The notes: a model not told the origin generated them from the letters alone. A stretch of DNA of 64,000 nucleotides from JAOPZW01 sp963835295 (GCA_963835295.1 CAWIEX010000015.1:496001-560000); one strand, 5' to 3'. Counted from the stretch's first letter, positions 25,919 to 34,632 are shown. Numbers and translations: made by a program.

Positions 25919-27352
25919 GTGCAGGGCTACCTCAAGCGCCTCGCGACGTCGGGGCTCGCCTATCAGGCGTCGAGCCTGGTCGCGGGGTTCCTCGCCCTCT
26001 TCACCCTCCCGCTCTACACCCACCACCTGACCAAGGCCGAGCTCGGCTACGCCGAGACCCTGCTCACCGCGATCATCCTGGCCAGCATCGTCCTGCGCTT
26101 CGGCGTGGGCGAGGCCTTCGTGCGCTTCTACTTCGACGACGACGACGTCGCGGAGCGCGATCGGCTGGCCCGCCGCACGACGTCCTTCGTGCTCGTCACC
26201 AGCACCGTCGCCGCGCTCGTGGCGGTCGTCTTCGCGGGCGCGCTCTCGCGGGCGCTGCTGGGCACACGCGACGCGACGCTCATGGCCTACGGCGTGCTCG
26301 GGCTGTGGGCCTTCACCAACCTCGAGATCGCCTACGCGCTGCTGCGCGTCGACGAGCGCCGGCGCACCTACCTGATCGCGAGCGTCAGCAACGTCGTGCT
26401 CACCGTGGCGCTCACCGTGACGCTCGTGGTCGGCTTCGACGGCGGCGCGCGCGGCTACGTCCTGGGCAACTATGCGGCCTCGACCATCGTGCTCTTCGGG
26501 CTGTGGGCCTTCGCGCTGCGCCAGCGCATCGGCCTCGACCTGCGCGCGCCGCGCACGCTGGGCCCGCTGCTGCGCTTCGGGGCGCCGACCGTCCCCGCCG
26601 ACGCGGCGGTGTTTGCGCTCAACGTGGTCGACCGCGCGTGGCTGCTGCGGGCCGACTCGCCGGCAGCCGCGGGCGTCTACGCGGTGTCCGTGAAGCTCGC
26701 GACCCTCGTCATCGTGGCCGTGCGCGGCTTTCAGTACGCGTGGCCGCCGCTGGCCTACTCGATCTCCGACGAGGACGAGGCGCGTCATCTGTACGCGCTG
26801 GTGACCACCGCGTACGTGATCGTCACCGGGCTCGTGGTCGCGGGGCTGACGCTGCTGGGGCGCTGGGTCGTGCGCCTGCTGACCGCCGACCCGTTCTACG
26901 CCGCGCACGAGGCGCTGCCGTGGGTGGCGCTGGGCTGGGCGCTGTACGGGCTCTTCCTCGTCTTCGTCACCATCGCGGGCCGCGCGAAGGTGACCACCCG
27001 GACCTTCCCCGCAGCGGTCGTCGGGCTGGTGGTCAACGTCGCCGGCCTGGCGCTGCTGGTCGGGCCGCTCGGCCCCTCGGGCGCGGGCATATCGCTGTGC
27101 GCGGCCTACCTGGCGATGCTCGTCGTCGTCCACGTGCTCACCCGGCGGCTGTTCGCGGTGCCGTTCGACTGGCCGCGCCTGGCTCGCGTCGTCGCGATCG
27201 TGGGCGGGATCTCGGTGGCGGGCGAGCTGCTGCTGCCGACCAGCGGCGTCGAGGGCTTCGCGCTGCGCGTGCTCGCTCTCGCGGCCGTCCCCGTCGCGCT
27301 CGCGCCCGAGCTGCTGCGCCTGCGCCGCGAGCTCGTCTCGAGCTCGCCCTGA
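25919..27352 (+). CDS. Polysaccharide flippase (Wzx / MOP family)
   Basis: A 477-residue protein with about 12-14 membrane helices and the usual start of oligosaccharide flippases: LATSGLAYQASSLVAGFLALFTLPLYTHHL, with the acidic ELGYAETL just after the first helix. RFYFDDDD and RVDERRRTYL lie in loops. It would move an undecaprenyl-linked repeat unit to the outer face of the membrane. GTG at 25919 is chosen because homology begins there; the frame is open upstream only as antisense of the neighbour. A second, less similar flippase is at 49914. Confidence 0.88.
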   Translation: MQGYLKRLATSGLAYQASSLVAGFLALFTLPLYTHHLTKAELGYAETLLTAIILASIVLRFGVGEAFVRFYFDDDDVAERDRLARRTTSFVLVTSTVAALVAVVFAGALSRALLGTRDATLMAYGVLGLWAFTNLEIAYALLRVDERRRTYLIASVSNVVLTVALTVTLVVGFDGGARGYVLGNYAASTIVLFGLWAFALRQRIGLDLRAPRTLGPLLRFGAPTVPADAAVFALNVVDRAWLLRADSPAAAGVYAVSVKLATLVIVAVRGFQYAWPPLAYSISDEDEARHLYALVTTAYVIVTGLVVAGLTLLGRWVVRLLTADPFYAAHEALPWVALGWALYGLFLVFVTIAGRAKVTTRTFPAAVVGLVVNVAGLALLVGPLGPSGAGISLCAAYLAMLVVVHVLTRRLFAVPFDWPRLARVVAIVGGISVAGELLLPTSGVEGFALRVLALAAVPVALAPELLRLRRELVSSSP

Positions 27353-27360
27353 CCGTGCTC

Positions 27361-28296
27361 CTACAGGCGCGGGCCGCGGTTGTGCTCGACCGCGGCCTCG
27401 CGCAGCCCCTCGCCGCGGTCCGGGCGCAGCGTCGCGGTGACGTGCCGCCAGTAGCGCCGCGGGTCATGGCCGGGCAGCACCAGCGCCGCGAGCGAGCGCA
27501 CCGCGTAGGCCCACGCCGTGAGGACCCGCACCGCCGCGGCGGCCCCCGCGGAGTGGTGCTTGCGCATGTAGCGGTCGCGGTTGCGCGAGAGCTCGACGAT
27601 CCGCCGCTCGGGGACCTTGCCGGTCGAGAGCTGCTCGTGGTGCACGGCGACCGCGGCCGGCACGTAGAGCGTGCGCCAGCCCGCGTCGCGCAGGCGCCGG
27701 CAGAAGTCGACCTCGTCGGAGTAGACGAAGAAGGCCGGATCGAACCACTCGATCTCGCGCGCTGCGTCGGTACGCACGAGCAGGCAGGCGGACTGCGCCC
27801 AGTCGACCTTGCGCGTGCGCTGGCCGCGGCTCTGGACGGTGAAGCGCTTGTGCAGGAACAGCGCGCCGACGAGGGCGGTGGCCGGCGTCGGAAAGCGCCA
27901 CGCGCTGGCCTGCTCGGTGCCGTCGGGCCGCAGCAGGCGCGCGCCGGCGGCCGCGGCGTCGTCGCGCTCCTCCAAGGCGTCGCGCAGGGCGGTCACGGCG
28001 CCCGGTCGCAGCTCGGAGTCCTCGTTGAGCAGCAGCGCGTAGCGCCCGCGGGCGCGCTTGAGCAGCGCGGTGTCGTTCTCGCCCTTGCCGGTCCGGCGCT
28101 CGAGGGCGATGACCTCCGGCGCCAGCGCGTGATTGCGGGCGGCCGCCGGCGACCCGTCGTGCGAGGCGTTGTCGAGGACCAGGACCTCGGTCTCGAAGGG
28201 CAGGCCCTCGCGCTCGGCCGCGACGGCGTCCAGGCAGCGCACGAGCAGCTCGCGCTGCTCGGTGTTGACGACGCAGAAGGAGAGCTCGACAGCCAC
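27361..28296 (-). CDS. GT2 glycosyltransferase (rhamnosyltransferase-like)
   Basis: A 311-residue GT2 enzyme of the WbbL type. It starts with LSFCVVNTEQRELLVRCL, has VLVLDNASHDGS near residue 40, LLLNEDSELRPGAV near 90 (metal motif N/D-x-D), ACLLVRTDAAREIEWFDPAFFVYSDEVDFCRRL near 170-203 with the catalytic-region acidic residues, and a basic RDRYMRKHH near 245. WbbL-like enzymes often add rhamnose to a lipid-linked acceptor; here the sugar is inferred only from similarity of layout. GTG at 28296 is the start. It converges with the flippase and diverges from the GT4 gene at 28383. Confidence 0.87.
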   Translation of the reverse strand: MAVELSFCVVNTEQRELLVRCLDAVAAEREGLPFETEVLVLDNASHDGSPAAARNHALAPEVIALERRTGKGENDTALLKRARGRYALLLNEDSELRPGAVTALRDALEERDDAAAAGARLLRPDGTEQASAWRFPTPATALVGALFLHKRFTVQSRGQRTRKVDWAQSACLLVRTDAAREIEWFDPAFFVYSDEVDFCRRLRDAGWRTLYVPAAVAVHHEQLSTGKVPERRIVELSRNRDRYMRKHHSAGAAAAVRVLTAWAYAVRSLAALVLPGHDPRRYWRHVTATLRPDRGEGLREAAVEHNRGPRL

Positions 28297-28315
28297 CGCT
28301 GCGAATATCTTGCCC

Positions 28316-28365
28316 GTGCCGGCATCCGGCCGGCACCCTGACCACGCCGTCCGACCTCCGGTCGG
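28316..28365. promoter_or_regulatory. Two hairpins in a divergent intergenic region
   Basis: Arm 28316-28323 pairs with 28329-28336 (8 bp, 5-nt loop), and 28351-28356 pairs with 28360-28365 (6 bp, 3-nt loop). Both lie in the 86-bp gap between divergent glycosyltransferase genes, the second ending 17 bases before the ATG at 28383. They could be operators or leader structures; chance in G+C-rich DNA is possible. Confidence 0.35.
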
Positions 28366-28382
28366 TCGAGAATCGATTTCAG

Positions 28383-29456
28383 ATGCGCGTCAGCGTCGTC
28401 GATCCCGCTGCCTACACCCCTCCGTACGACCGGGCGCTATGCGCCGCCCTGGCCAAGGCGGGGGCCGAGGTCGAGCTCGTCACGGCGCCCTTCCCGCACG
28501 GCGAGGTGCCGCCCGCGCGGGGCTACACGGTCCGCGAGGACTTCTATCGCTTCGCGCCCAAGGGCCGCGGACGGCGCTGGGCGCGGCTGGCCCAGCACAT
28601 CCCCGACATGCTGCGCGCCTCGCGCCGCCAGGCCGACATCGTGCACTTCCAGTGGCTGGCGGTGCAGCCGCTCGACCAGCACCTGCTGCGCGCCTACAGC
28701 CACCCGCGCGTCATCACCGCGCACGACGTGCTCCCGCGCGAGCCCGTGCCGGGCCAGCGCGACGCCCAGCGTCAGCTCTACGAGCGCATGGACGCGATCG
28801 TCGTGCACACCGAGCACGGGCGCGCGCGGCTGGTGGAGGAGCTCGGCGTGCCGGCCAAGCGCGTGCACGTGATCCCCCACGGCATCCTGCGCCCCGCCGG
28901 CGACGCGCCGCTGCCGCCCGAGCTCCCCGACTACGACGGCGCGGTGGTGCTCTGCTTCGGCCTCCTGCGCCCGTACAAGGGGATCGACGTGCTCGTCGAA
29001 GCGTGGCAGGGGATCGAGGACGCGGAGCTGTGGATCGTCGGCGCGCCGCGGATGGACACCGCGCCGCTGCGCGCGGCCGCCCCGCCGGGCGTGCGCTTCG
29101 TCGAGCGCTTCGTCAGCGAGGGCGAGGCGGCGGCGCTCTTCCGCCGCGCCGACCTCGCCGTGCTGCCCTACCGCGAGATCGAGCAGTCCGGCGTGCTCTT
29201 CACCGCGCTGGGGTTCGGCGTGCCGCTCGTGCTCACCGACGTCGGCGGCTTCCCCGACTTCGCCGCGGCCGGCGCGGCCGAGCTCGTGCCGCCGGGCAAC
29301 GCGGCTGCGCTGCACGACGCGCTGGCGGACCTGCTCGGCGACCCCGCCCGCCGCGCCTCGCTGGCGATGGCCACCCTGCGCCTGGCCGACGAGGCCCACG
29401 GCTGGGACGCGATCGCGCGCGCGCACCTCGAGCTCTACGACTCGCTGCTGCGGTGA
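28383..29456 (+). CDS. GT4 glycosyltransferase
   Basis: A 357-residue GT-B enzyme. It begins MRVSVVDPAAYTPPYDRAL and shows HFQWLAVQPLDQHLL near residue 87, ITAHDVLPREP near 112, VHVIPHGIL near 162, a donor half starting VVLCFGLLRPYKGIDVLVEAW near 187-207, and YREIEQSGVLFTALGFGVPLVLTDVGGFPD near 262-292, including the Glu of the EX7E-type motif. It transfers a sugar from a nucleotide donor on the cytosolic side. The stop overlaps the next start (GTGA), so the pair is cotranslated. No unusual codon use. Confidence 0.9.
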   Translation: MRVSVVDPAAYTPPYDRALCAALAKAGAEVELVTAPFPHGEVPPARGYTVREDFYRFAPKGRGRRWARLAQHIPDMLRASRRQADIVHFQWLAVQPLDQHLLRAYSHPRVITAHDVLPREPVPGQRDAQRQLYERMDAIVVHTEHGRARLVEELGVPAKRVHVIPHGILRPAGDAPLPPELPDYDGAVVLCFGLLRPYKGIDVLVEAWQGIEDAELWIVGAPRMDTAPLRAAAPPGVRFVERFVSEGEAAALFRRADLAVLPYREIEQSGVLFTALGFGVPLVLTDVGGFPDFAAAGAAELVPPGNAAALHDALADLLGDPARRASLAMATLRLADEAHGWDAIARAHLELYDSLLR

Positions 29457-30591
29457 CCGCCGTCGCCGTCGTCTTCTGGGTGGCCGTCGGCCTGCTCGTG
29501 TACGCGCAGGCCGGCTATCCGCTGCTGCTCGAGGTGCTCGGCCGCGTCGGGCGCGGGCGCGGGGTCGGGGCCGGGGCCGCCGTGCCCGACGGCGCCGAGC
29601 CGTCGGTGTCGCTCGTCATCGCCGCGCACCGCGAGGCGCCGATCATCGCCGCCAAGGTGGCCAACGCGCGCGAGCTGGACTGGCCGGCCGACCGCCTGGA
29701 GGTCATCGTCGCGTGCGACGGCTCGCCCGACGAGACGCCCGCTCGCGCCCGGGCGGCCGGGGCCGACGTCGTGCTCGAGCTGCCGTGGGGCGGCAAGGTG
29801 CGCGCGCAGGACGCCGCGGTCGAGCGCGCCGGCGGCGAGCTGCTGGCCTTTTCCGACGCCAACGCGCTCTGGGAGACCGGGGCACTGCGCGCGCTGGTGG
29901 CGGCCTTCGCCGATGCCCGCGTCGGCTACGCCTGTGGTCAGGTCCGTTTCCTCGGCGACGGCGGGACGAACCAGGAGGGCCTGTACTGGCGTTACGAGAT
30001 GGCCATCCGGGCGCGCGAGTCCCAGCTGCAGTCGGTCACCGCGGGCAACGGCGCCATCTACGCCGTGCGCCCCGAGGCGTACGTGCACGTCGACCCGATC
30101 ATGGGCCACGACCTGTCGCTGCCCTTCAACGTCGTCAAGCGCGGGTGGCGCGCGGTCTACGCACCCGCGGCACGGGCCGTCGAGAAGATGGTCCCCACCG
30201 TGGAGGGCGAGTTCGCCCGCAAGCGGCGCATGATGAGCCATGCCTGGCCGATCGTCCTGCGCGGCGGGCTGCTGTCGCCGCGCGGGTATCCGCCGCTCTA
30301 CGCCCTCATGGTCGCCTCGCACCGGCTGCTGCGCTACGCGACGCCCTTCCTGCACGTGGTGGCGCTGGTGGCCAACGCGGCGCTGCTCGGCCAGGGCTGG
30401 GTCTACGTCGCCACCTTCGTCATCCAGGTCGCAGTGCTGGCCGCGGCGCTCGTCGCGGGCCCGGTCCCTGTGCGGGGGCTGCTGGTCGCGCGCTATTACG
30501 TGCTCACGACGGCCTCGGTGGCGGCCGGGTTGTGGGACTACCTGCGCCACGGGACGCCGGCGGGGTGGCCCCGCCCGAGGGCACGCGCTGA
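29453..30591 (+). CDS. Membrane GT2 glycosyltransferase (cellulose-synthase-like), C-terminal frame break
   Basis: GTG at 29453 begins a hydrophobic anchor, then a GT2 domain with VSLVIAAHREAPII near residue 45, VIVACDGSPDETP near 85, LLAFSDANALWETGAL near 130 and an acceptor segment VTAGNGAIYAVRP near 195, and finally three or four C-terminal helices ending VAAGLWDYLRHGTPAGW. The frame then misses a stop and would run on over the next gene. One base added at TGGCCCC (30566-30572) restores APPEGTR and the TGA at 30589-30591, which overlaps the next ATG. The core is therefore intact and only the last 7-8 residues are affected, probably by an indel error. Confidence 0.8.
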
Positions 30592-31193
30592 TGGGGCGCC
30601 GGGTCTTCGACGTCGTCGTCGCCGGCTCGGCCCTGCTCGCCGCGTCGCCGTTGCTGCTCGCCGCGGTGATCGCCATTCGCCTGGAGTCGCGCGGCAGCGC
30701 GTTCTACCGCCAGCGGCGCGTGGGCAAGGACGGCCGCCCGTTCGACGTGCTCAAGCTGCGCACGATGGTCACCGGCGCCGAGCACATGGGGGCCGGGCTG
30801 GCCATCAGCGAGGGCGACACGCGAATCACGCGCGTCGGGCGCCTGCTGCGCCGCACGTCGCTCGACGAGATACCCAACCTGGTCAACGTCCTGCGCGGCG
30901 ACATGGCGATCGTGGGCCCGCGCCCGACGGTCCCCGTCCAGGTCGACCGCTACACCGAGCGTCAGCGCGGGCGTCTGGCGGTCAAGCCCGGCATCACGGG
31001 CTGGGCGCAGGTCAATGGGCGCACCGAGCTGCCCTGGGACGAGCGCATCGAGCTCGACCTCTGGTACATCGAGCACCGCTCCTGGCGCCTGGACGTGCGC
31101 ATCCTGTTGCTCACGGTACGGATGGTCTTCGGCGGCCAGGGCCTGTACCGCGGCGAGGCGCCCGCCTGGCGCGATCCGCCGAGCGACGCCTGA
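30591..31193 (+). CDS. Undecaprenyl-phosphate sugar phosphotransferase (initiating transferase, PF02397)
   Basis: A 200-residue bacterial sugar transferase. It starts with one membrane helix (VFDVVVAGSALLAASPLLLAA), then FYRQRRVGKDGRPFDVLKLRTM near residues 38-59, TRVGRLLRRTSLDEIPNLVNVLRGDM near 79-104 with the catalytic Asp-Glu pair, VGPRPTVP and KPGITGWAQVNGR near 128-140. This is the compact catalytic core of monotopic phosphoglycosyl transferases, which put the first sugar phosphate on undecaprenyl phosphate. It overlaps the preceding GT2 stop by one base. A second member is at 42069-42794, so two glycan assemblies may start in this locus. Confidence 0.92.
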   Translation: MGRRVFDVVVAGSALLAASPLLLAAVIAIRLESRGSAFYRQRRVGKDGRPFDVLKLRTMVTGAEHMGAGLAISEGDTRITRVGRLLRRTSLDEIPNLVNVLRGDMAIVGPRPTVPVQVDRYTERQRGRLAVKPGITGWAQVNGRTELPWDERIELDLWYIEHRSWRLDVRILLLTVRMVFGGQGLYRGEAPAWRDPPSDA

Positions 31194-31306
31194 CTTGCCG
31201 GCGGCCACGCTGCCGTGTCGCGCCCGCGGCACCGCGCGGCCGGGCACCGAGGGGAAGTGGCCCAGGGCCGCCGCGACCGCGGGCGGTCGTCCTCGGCGGC
31301 CGAAGA

Positions 31307-31325
31307 GAGCCGGCTATTGCGGCTC
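31307..31325. terminator. Short hairpin downstream of the first polysaccharide operon
   Basis: GAGCCG at 31307-31312 pairs with CGGCTC at 31320-31325 around a 7-nt loop, in the 224-bp gap between the sugar transferase stop and the end of the convergent sigma-factor gene. There is no U-tract. The rest of 31194-31417 shows no gene. Confidence 0.3.
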
Positions 31326-31417
31326 CTGGTCGGAAAAGTCAGCACGCTTCCGGCAAGCGCGGTCGCTGAGTGTCGTCCTGCGACACCAATCGACCACTCC
31401 CCAGCCGCGCGGCGGGG

Positions 31418-32929
31418 TCAGCCCTCGACGCCCGGCCGCGTCCCGCCGCGGACGCGGGCGGTCGTCGCCTCGCCGCTGCGTTTGGAGTGGGCGCGGTTGG
31501 CGGAGCCGCTGCGCTGGGCCGAGCGGTCGGCCTGCGTGGCGTCGCCGCGTCCGGTGGAGCGGTCGCGCTCGGCGGAGTCGCCGCGCTGGGCGGAGCGGTC
31601 GCGCTGGGCGGAGTCGCCGCGCTGGGCGGAGCGATCGCGCTGGGCGGAGCCGTCGCGCCCGGAATCGCCGCGCTGGCCTCCATCGCCCCCACCGTGCTGC
31701 TCCGAGCCGTCGCGCCGCCCGCGCCCTGCCGCTCGGCGCGGCCCGTCGCCGGCGAACCCGTCGTGGCGGTGGTGGGCCCGTCCGTGCCGCGCGCGATCCG
31801 TGCCTGCCGCGTGCGATGGCCTCGGCGCGGGCGCCGTCGTCGCGACGACGACCGCAGCCGGCGCGCGGGTCACGACGATCGGCTTCGCATGCGCCCCGCG
31901 GGCCGCGCCCGCCCCGGCGCGGTGGGAGACATGCGACGCAGCGGTGGGAACGTCCCCGCGTGCGTCGTGCAGCTGCACCTCGTGCACGGCGACGAAACCC
32001 GCGCTCCCGGCGCTGCCGGCCACCGCCGCGCACAGCACGGCCTTGGCGGCGGCGCCCTTCGCGGCCCCGGTGAGCCCGGCCAGCGAGCCCCCGCCGGCCC
32101 CGGCGCCGGCGCCGGCGCCGGCGCCGGCGGCGCCGAGCACCGCCGCCTTGAGCCCTGCGGCCGGCGCCACCGGCAGCAGCAGGGCCATCGCGGCTCGCTG
32201 GCGGCGCACCTCGGTCTCGAACTCGGCGCAGCCCGCGCAGCGCGCCACGTGGCGGCGCAGCGCCGCGCGCTTGAAGGCCGCGCCGCGAGCCGTCGCGAGC
32301 TGCTCGCGAATCTCGCGGCACGGCGTCTCGCGCGCCCGCCGCCAGCCCGCCAGCGACTCGCGCGCCTGGAAGACGAGCGCCTTCACCTTGTCGCGCCGCA
32401 CGCCGAGGACGTCGGCGATCTCGTCGTGGCTGTGATCGCCCAGCTCGAAGAGGACGAGCGCCGCGCGTTGCTCCTCGGGCAGCTGATCGAGGTCCGCCAG
32501 CAGGCCGCGCAGCTCGGCGCGGCGGTCGACGTCGGCGGCGAGCCCGTCGCTGGCGGCGTGCCCGTCGTCGAGGGCGACCTGCTCGCGCCGTGCGCGCAGG
32601 ATCGACAGGCAGCGGTTGCGCGCGATGGTGTAGAGCCAGGCCTTGAGGAGGATCGGCCGCTCGCTGCTGCGCAGCGCGCGATAGGCGGCCATGAAGGTGT
32701 GCTGGAGGGCGTCCTCGGCCTCCTCGTCGCTGGCGAGCATGCGCCGGCAGAAGACGAGCAGGCCGCGGTGGTAACGATCGAAGACGAGCTCGAAGGCCCG
32801 CTCGTCGCCGGCGCGCACCCGGGCCACGAGGGCGTCGTCGGACCGCCCGCGCGGAAGGCGCAGGCGCGGGCGCGACCGCCCGAGGGCAGGCGCGCGTGCG
32901 GTGGTGGAGAGCGAAGCGTCCGTGGACAA
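31418..32929 (-). CDS. ECF sigma factor with C-terminal zinc-binding segment, hydrophobic stretch and repeat tail
   Basis: An approximately 503-residue sigma factor. Sigma2 (DALVARVRAGDERAFELVFDRYHRG and EEAEDALQHTFMAAYRAL) is followed by Sigma4 (LPEEQRAALVLFELGDHSHDEIADVLGV). Usual ECF proteins end at about 200 residues, but here RRHVARCAGCAEFE follows, an H-x3-C-x2-C zinc motif typical of anti-sigma factors, then an Ala/Gly hydrophobic stretch and a charged tail with 12-residue repeats. It may be a sigma factor carrying its own regulator at the membrane. The start is uncertain: TTG at 32929 leaves room for a divergent promoter, while GTG at 33004 or TTG at 33016 would extend it. Confidence 0.82.
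   Translation of the reverse strand: MSTDASLSTTARAPALGRSRPRLRLPRGRSDDALVARVRAGDERAFELVFDRYHRGLLVFCRRMLASDEEAEDALQHTFMAAYRALRSSERPILLKAWLYTIARNRCLSILRARREQVALDDGHAASDGLAADVDRRAELRGLLADLDQLPEEQRAALVLFELGDHSHDEIADVLGVRRDKVKALVFQARESLAGWRRARETPCREIREQLATARGAAFKRAALRRHVARCAGCAEFETEVRRQRAAMALLLPVAPAAGLKAAVLGAAGAGAGAGAGAGGGSLAGLTGAAKGAAAKAVLCAAVAGSAGSAGFVAVHEVQLHDARGDVPTAASHVSHRAGAGAARGAHAKPIVVTRAPAAVVVATTAPAPRPSHAAGTDRARHGRAHHRHDGFAGDGPRRAAGRGRRDGSEQHGGGDGGQRGDSGRDGSAQRDRSAQRGDSAQRDRSAQRGDSAERDRSTGRGDATQADRSAQRSGSANRAHSKRSGEATTARVRGGTRPGVEG
31511..31672 (-). repeat. 36-bp tandem repeats in the sigma-factor tail
   Basis: Four and a half imperfect 36-bp units encode a 12-residue period of the form DRSAQRGDSAQR. 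The tail is rich in Arg, Asp, Ser and Gln and probably disordered. On the plus strand the same DNA reads as an uninterrupted Ala/Gly/Val-rich frame, a by-product of the composition. Confidence 0.75.
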
Positions 32930-32946
32930 GGTCCCAGCACAATCCT

Positions 32947-32977
32947 TACCAACGCGCGCATCCGGTGCGGGTTGGTA
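32947..32977. promoter_or_regulatory. Inverted repeat upstream of the ECF sigma gene
   Basis: TACCAAC at 32947-32953 pairs exactly with GTTGGTA at 32971-32977 around a 17-nt spacer. If the sigma gene starts at 32929 this palindrome lies in the 92-bp divergent promoter region shared with the hydrolase gene, a suitable place for an operator. Confidence 0.4.
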
Positions 32978-33021
32978 GCTGGCGGGATCGTTGTGCCCGC
33001 GCACTATCCTGCGCAAGCGCG

Positions 33022-33861
33022 ATGCCGTTCTTCCGCCACGAAGGCAGCCGGCTGGCCTACACGATCTACGGAGACGGCCCGCGCACGTTCGTGCTGGTCC
33101 ACGGGCTGCTGCTCTCGCAGAAGATGCACCGTCCGCTGGCCAGCGCCCTGGCCGCGCGCGGGAACCGCGTGGTGACGCTCGACCTGCTCGGTCACGGGCG
33201 CTCTGACCGCCCGCGGGACATGGCGCGCTATTCGATGCCCTTCTTCGGGCAGCAGATGATCGCGCTGCTCGATCACCTCGAGCTCGACGACGCGGTGCTC
33301 GGCGGGACCTCGCTGGGGGCCAACGCCACCCTCGAGGCCGCGGTCCACGCGCCCCAGCGCGTCCGCGGCATGGTGGTCGAGATGCCCGTGCTCGACAACG
33401 CGTTGCTGGCCTGCGCGATCGCCTTCACCCCCCTGATGGTCGCCCTGACCTTCGGCGAGCGCGCCATGCGCCTGGTCGCGCGCGGCGCGCGGATGGTCCC
33501 CAGCGGCCTCGGCCCACTGCTGGCCGACGTCGCCCTGGACACCATCCGCCAGGACCCCGCGCCGAGCGCGGCCGTGCTGCACGGGCTGTTCTTCGGCCGC
33601 ACGGCCCCCCACAAGACCCTGCGCCGCGAGATCGCCGCGCCGGCCCTCGTCATCGGCCACGCGCGCGACCCGGTTCACCCCTTCAGCGACTCCGATGCGC
33701 TGATCGCCGAGCTGCCGAACGCCCGGCTCGTGCAGGCCAGCTCGATCCTCGAGCTGCGCGTCAGCCCCGAGCGGCTGACAGGCGAGATCGGCGACTTCCT
33801 CGATACCTGCTGGAAGGCCCGGCGCCGCGGCGGTGCGTCGCGCGCGCGCCGCGTCGCCTAG
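33022..33861 (+). CDS. Alpha/beta-fold hydrolase
   Basis: A 279-residue alpha/beta hydrolase. The oxyanion strand VLVHGLLLSQKMH is near residues 25-37, LDLLGHGRSDRP near 54-65, and the nucleophile elbow GGTSLGAN near 94-101 has Ser97. An acidic residue lies in GHARDPVHPFSDSDAL near 213-228. The usual late catalytic His is not obvious: where G-H-W or similar is expected the chain reads ASSILELRVSPERL, and the only nearby His is in DPVHP. The enzyme is probably a cytosolic esterase-like protein with unknown substrate. It is divergent from the sigma factor gene and followed 14 bp later by the DUF3105 gene. Confidence 0.85.
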   Translation: MPFFRHEGSRLAYTIYGDGPRTFVLVHGLLLSQKMHRPLASALAARGNRVVTLDLLGHGRSDRPRDMARYSMPFFGQQMIALLDHLELDDAVLGGTSLGANATLEAAVHAPQRVRGMVVEMPVLDNALLACAIAFTPLMVALTFGERAMRLVARGARMVPSGLGPLLADVALDTIRQDPAPSAAVLHGLFFGRTAPHKTLRREIAAPALVIGHARDPVHPFSDSDALIAELPNARLVQASSILELRVSPERLTGEIGDFLDTCWKARRRGGASRARRVA

Positions 33862-33875
33862 GCTTCCGGGTCGCC

Positions 33876-34538
33876 ATGGCCCATCGAGCCGAGGAGAAGG
33901 AGCGCCGGCGCCAGGAGCGCATCGCGCAGGAGGAGGCGGCCCGCAAGGCCGCCGCCCGCAGGCGCACGCTGCAGGTCGGCGGCGGCGTGGTCCTCGGCCT
34001 GATCGTCATCGCCGTCGTCGCGATCGTCGCGCTAGCCGGTGGCGGGGGGAGCAAGGACAAGACCGCCAACGCCTCGAAGCTCGCCACCGACGCGAAGGCC
34101 GCCGGCTGCACCTTCTCGCAGTTCAAGTCCGAGGGCCGCAACCACACGGCAAGCAAGGTCACCTACAAGACCAACCCGCCCACGTCGGGCAACCACAACC
34201 CGACGCCGGCCGACGACGGCATCTACCGCGCCGGCAACTCGCCCCCCAAGGAGAACCTCGTCCACACCCTCGAGCACGGGCGCATCGAGTTCCAGTACAA
34301 GGCGGGCACCCCCGCCGCCGACGTGGCGAAGCTGCGCCGGCTGGCCGAGGAGCCCTTCAACGGCACCGCCGGCTACCACGTCCTGCTCTTCGAGAACGAC
34401 ACGAACATGCCGGCCCAGTTCGCCGCGACGGCGTGGACGAAGTCGATCACCTGCCCGACCCTGTCCACGCAGGCGATCGGGGCCATGCGGGAGTTCCGCA
34501 AGGCCTTCACCGACAAGGCCCCCGAGTTCATCCCGTAG
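33876..34538 (+). CDS. DUF3105 domain membrane-anchored protein
   Basis: A 220-residue protein. The first 32 residues are a charged Glu/Arg-rich helix on the cytosolic side, followed by one membrane helix (VGGGVVLGLIVIAVVAIVAL) and an outside domain. That domain has NPPTSGNHNPTPADDGIY near residues 101-118 and NLVHTLEHGRIEFQY near 127-141, the His-rich signature of DUF3105 (PF11303). The conserved His and Asp residues suggest metal binding, but the function of the family is unknown. It sits between an alpha/beta hydrolase and an SDR gene. Confidence 0.87.
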   Translation: MAHRAEEKERRRQERIAQEEAARKAAARRRTLQVGGGVVLGLIVIAVVAIVALAGGGGSKDKTANASKLATDAKAAGCTFSQFKSEGRNHTASKVTYKTNPPTSGNHNPTPADDGIYRAGNSPPKENLVHTLEHGRIEFQYKAGTPAADVAKLRRLAEEPFNGTAGYHVLLFENDTNMPAQFAATAWTKSITCPTLSTQAIGAMREFRKAFTDKAPEFIP

Positions 34539-34632
34539 GCCCTTGGGGAGCCTGCGCCGGCCGCTACGTGGCGCGCGTGCGCTAGCGTTTGGTGACGCAT
34601 CGTTCACTTTTCGGTTGGAGGCACATCCCGAC

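Noticed and set aside
28133..31369. Single long plus-strand frame covering two glycosyltransferase genes
   Set aside because: Only 29453 to about 30568 of this frame carries homology; the GT4 gene and the sugar transferase are in other frames with their own starts and stops.
31314..32942. Minus-strand frame overlapping the sigma-factor gene
   Set aside because: It is the neighbouring frame of the same G+C-rich DNA; sigma motifs lie only in the 31418-32929 frame.
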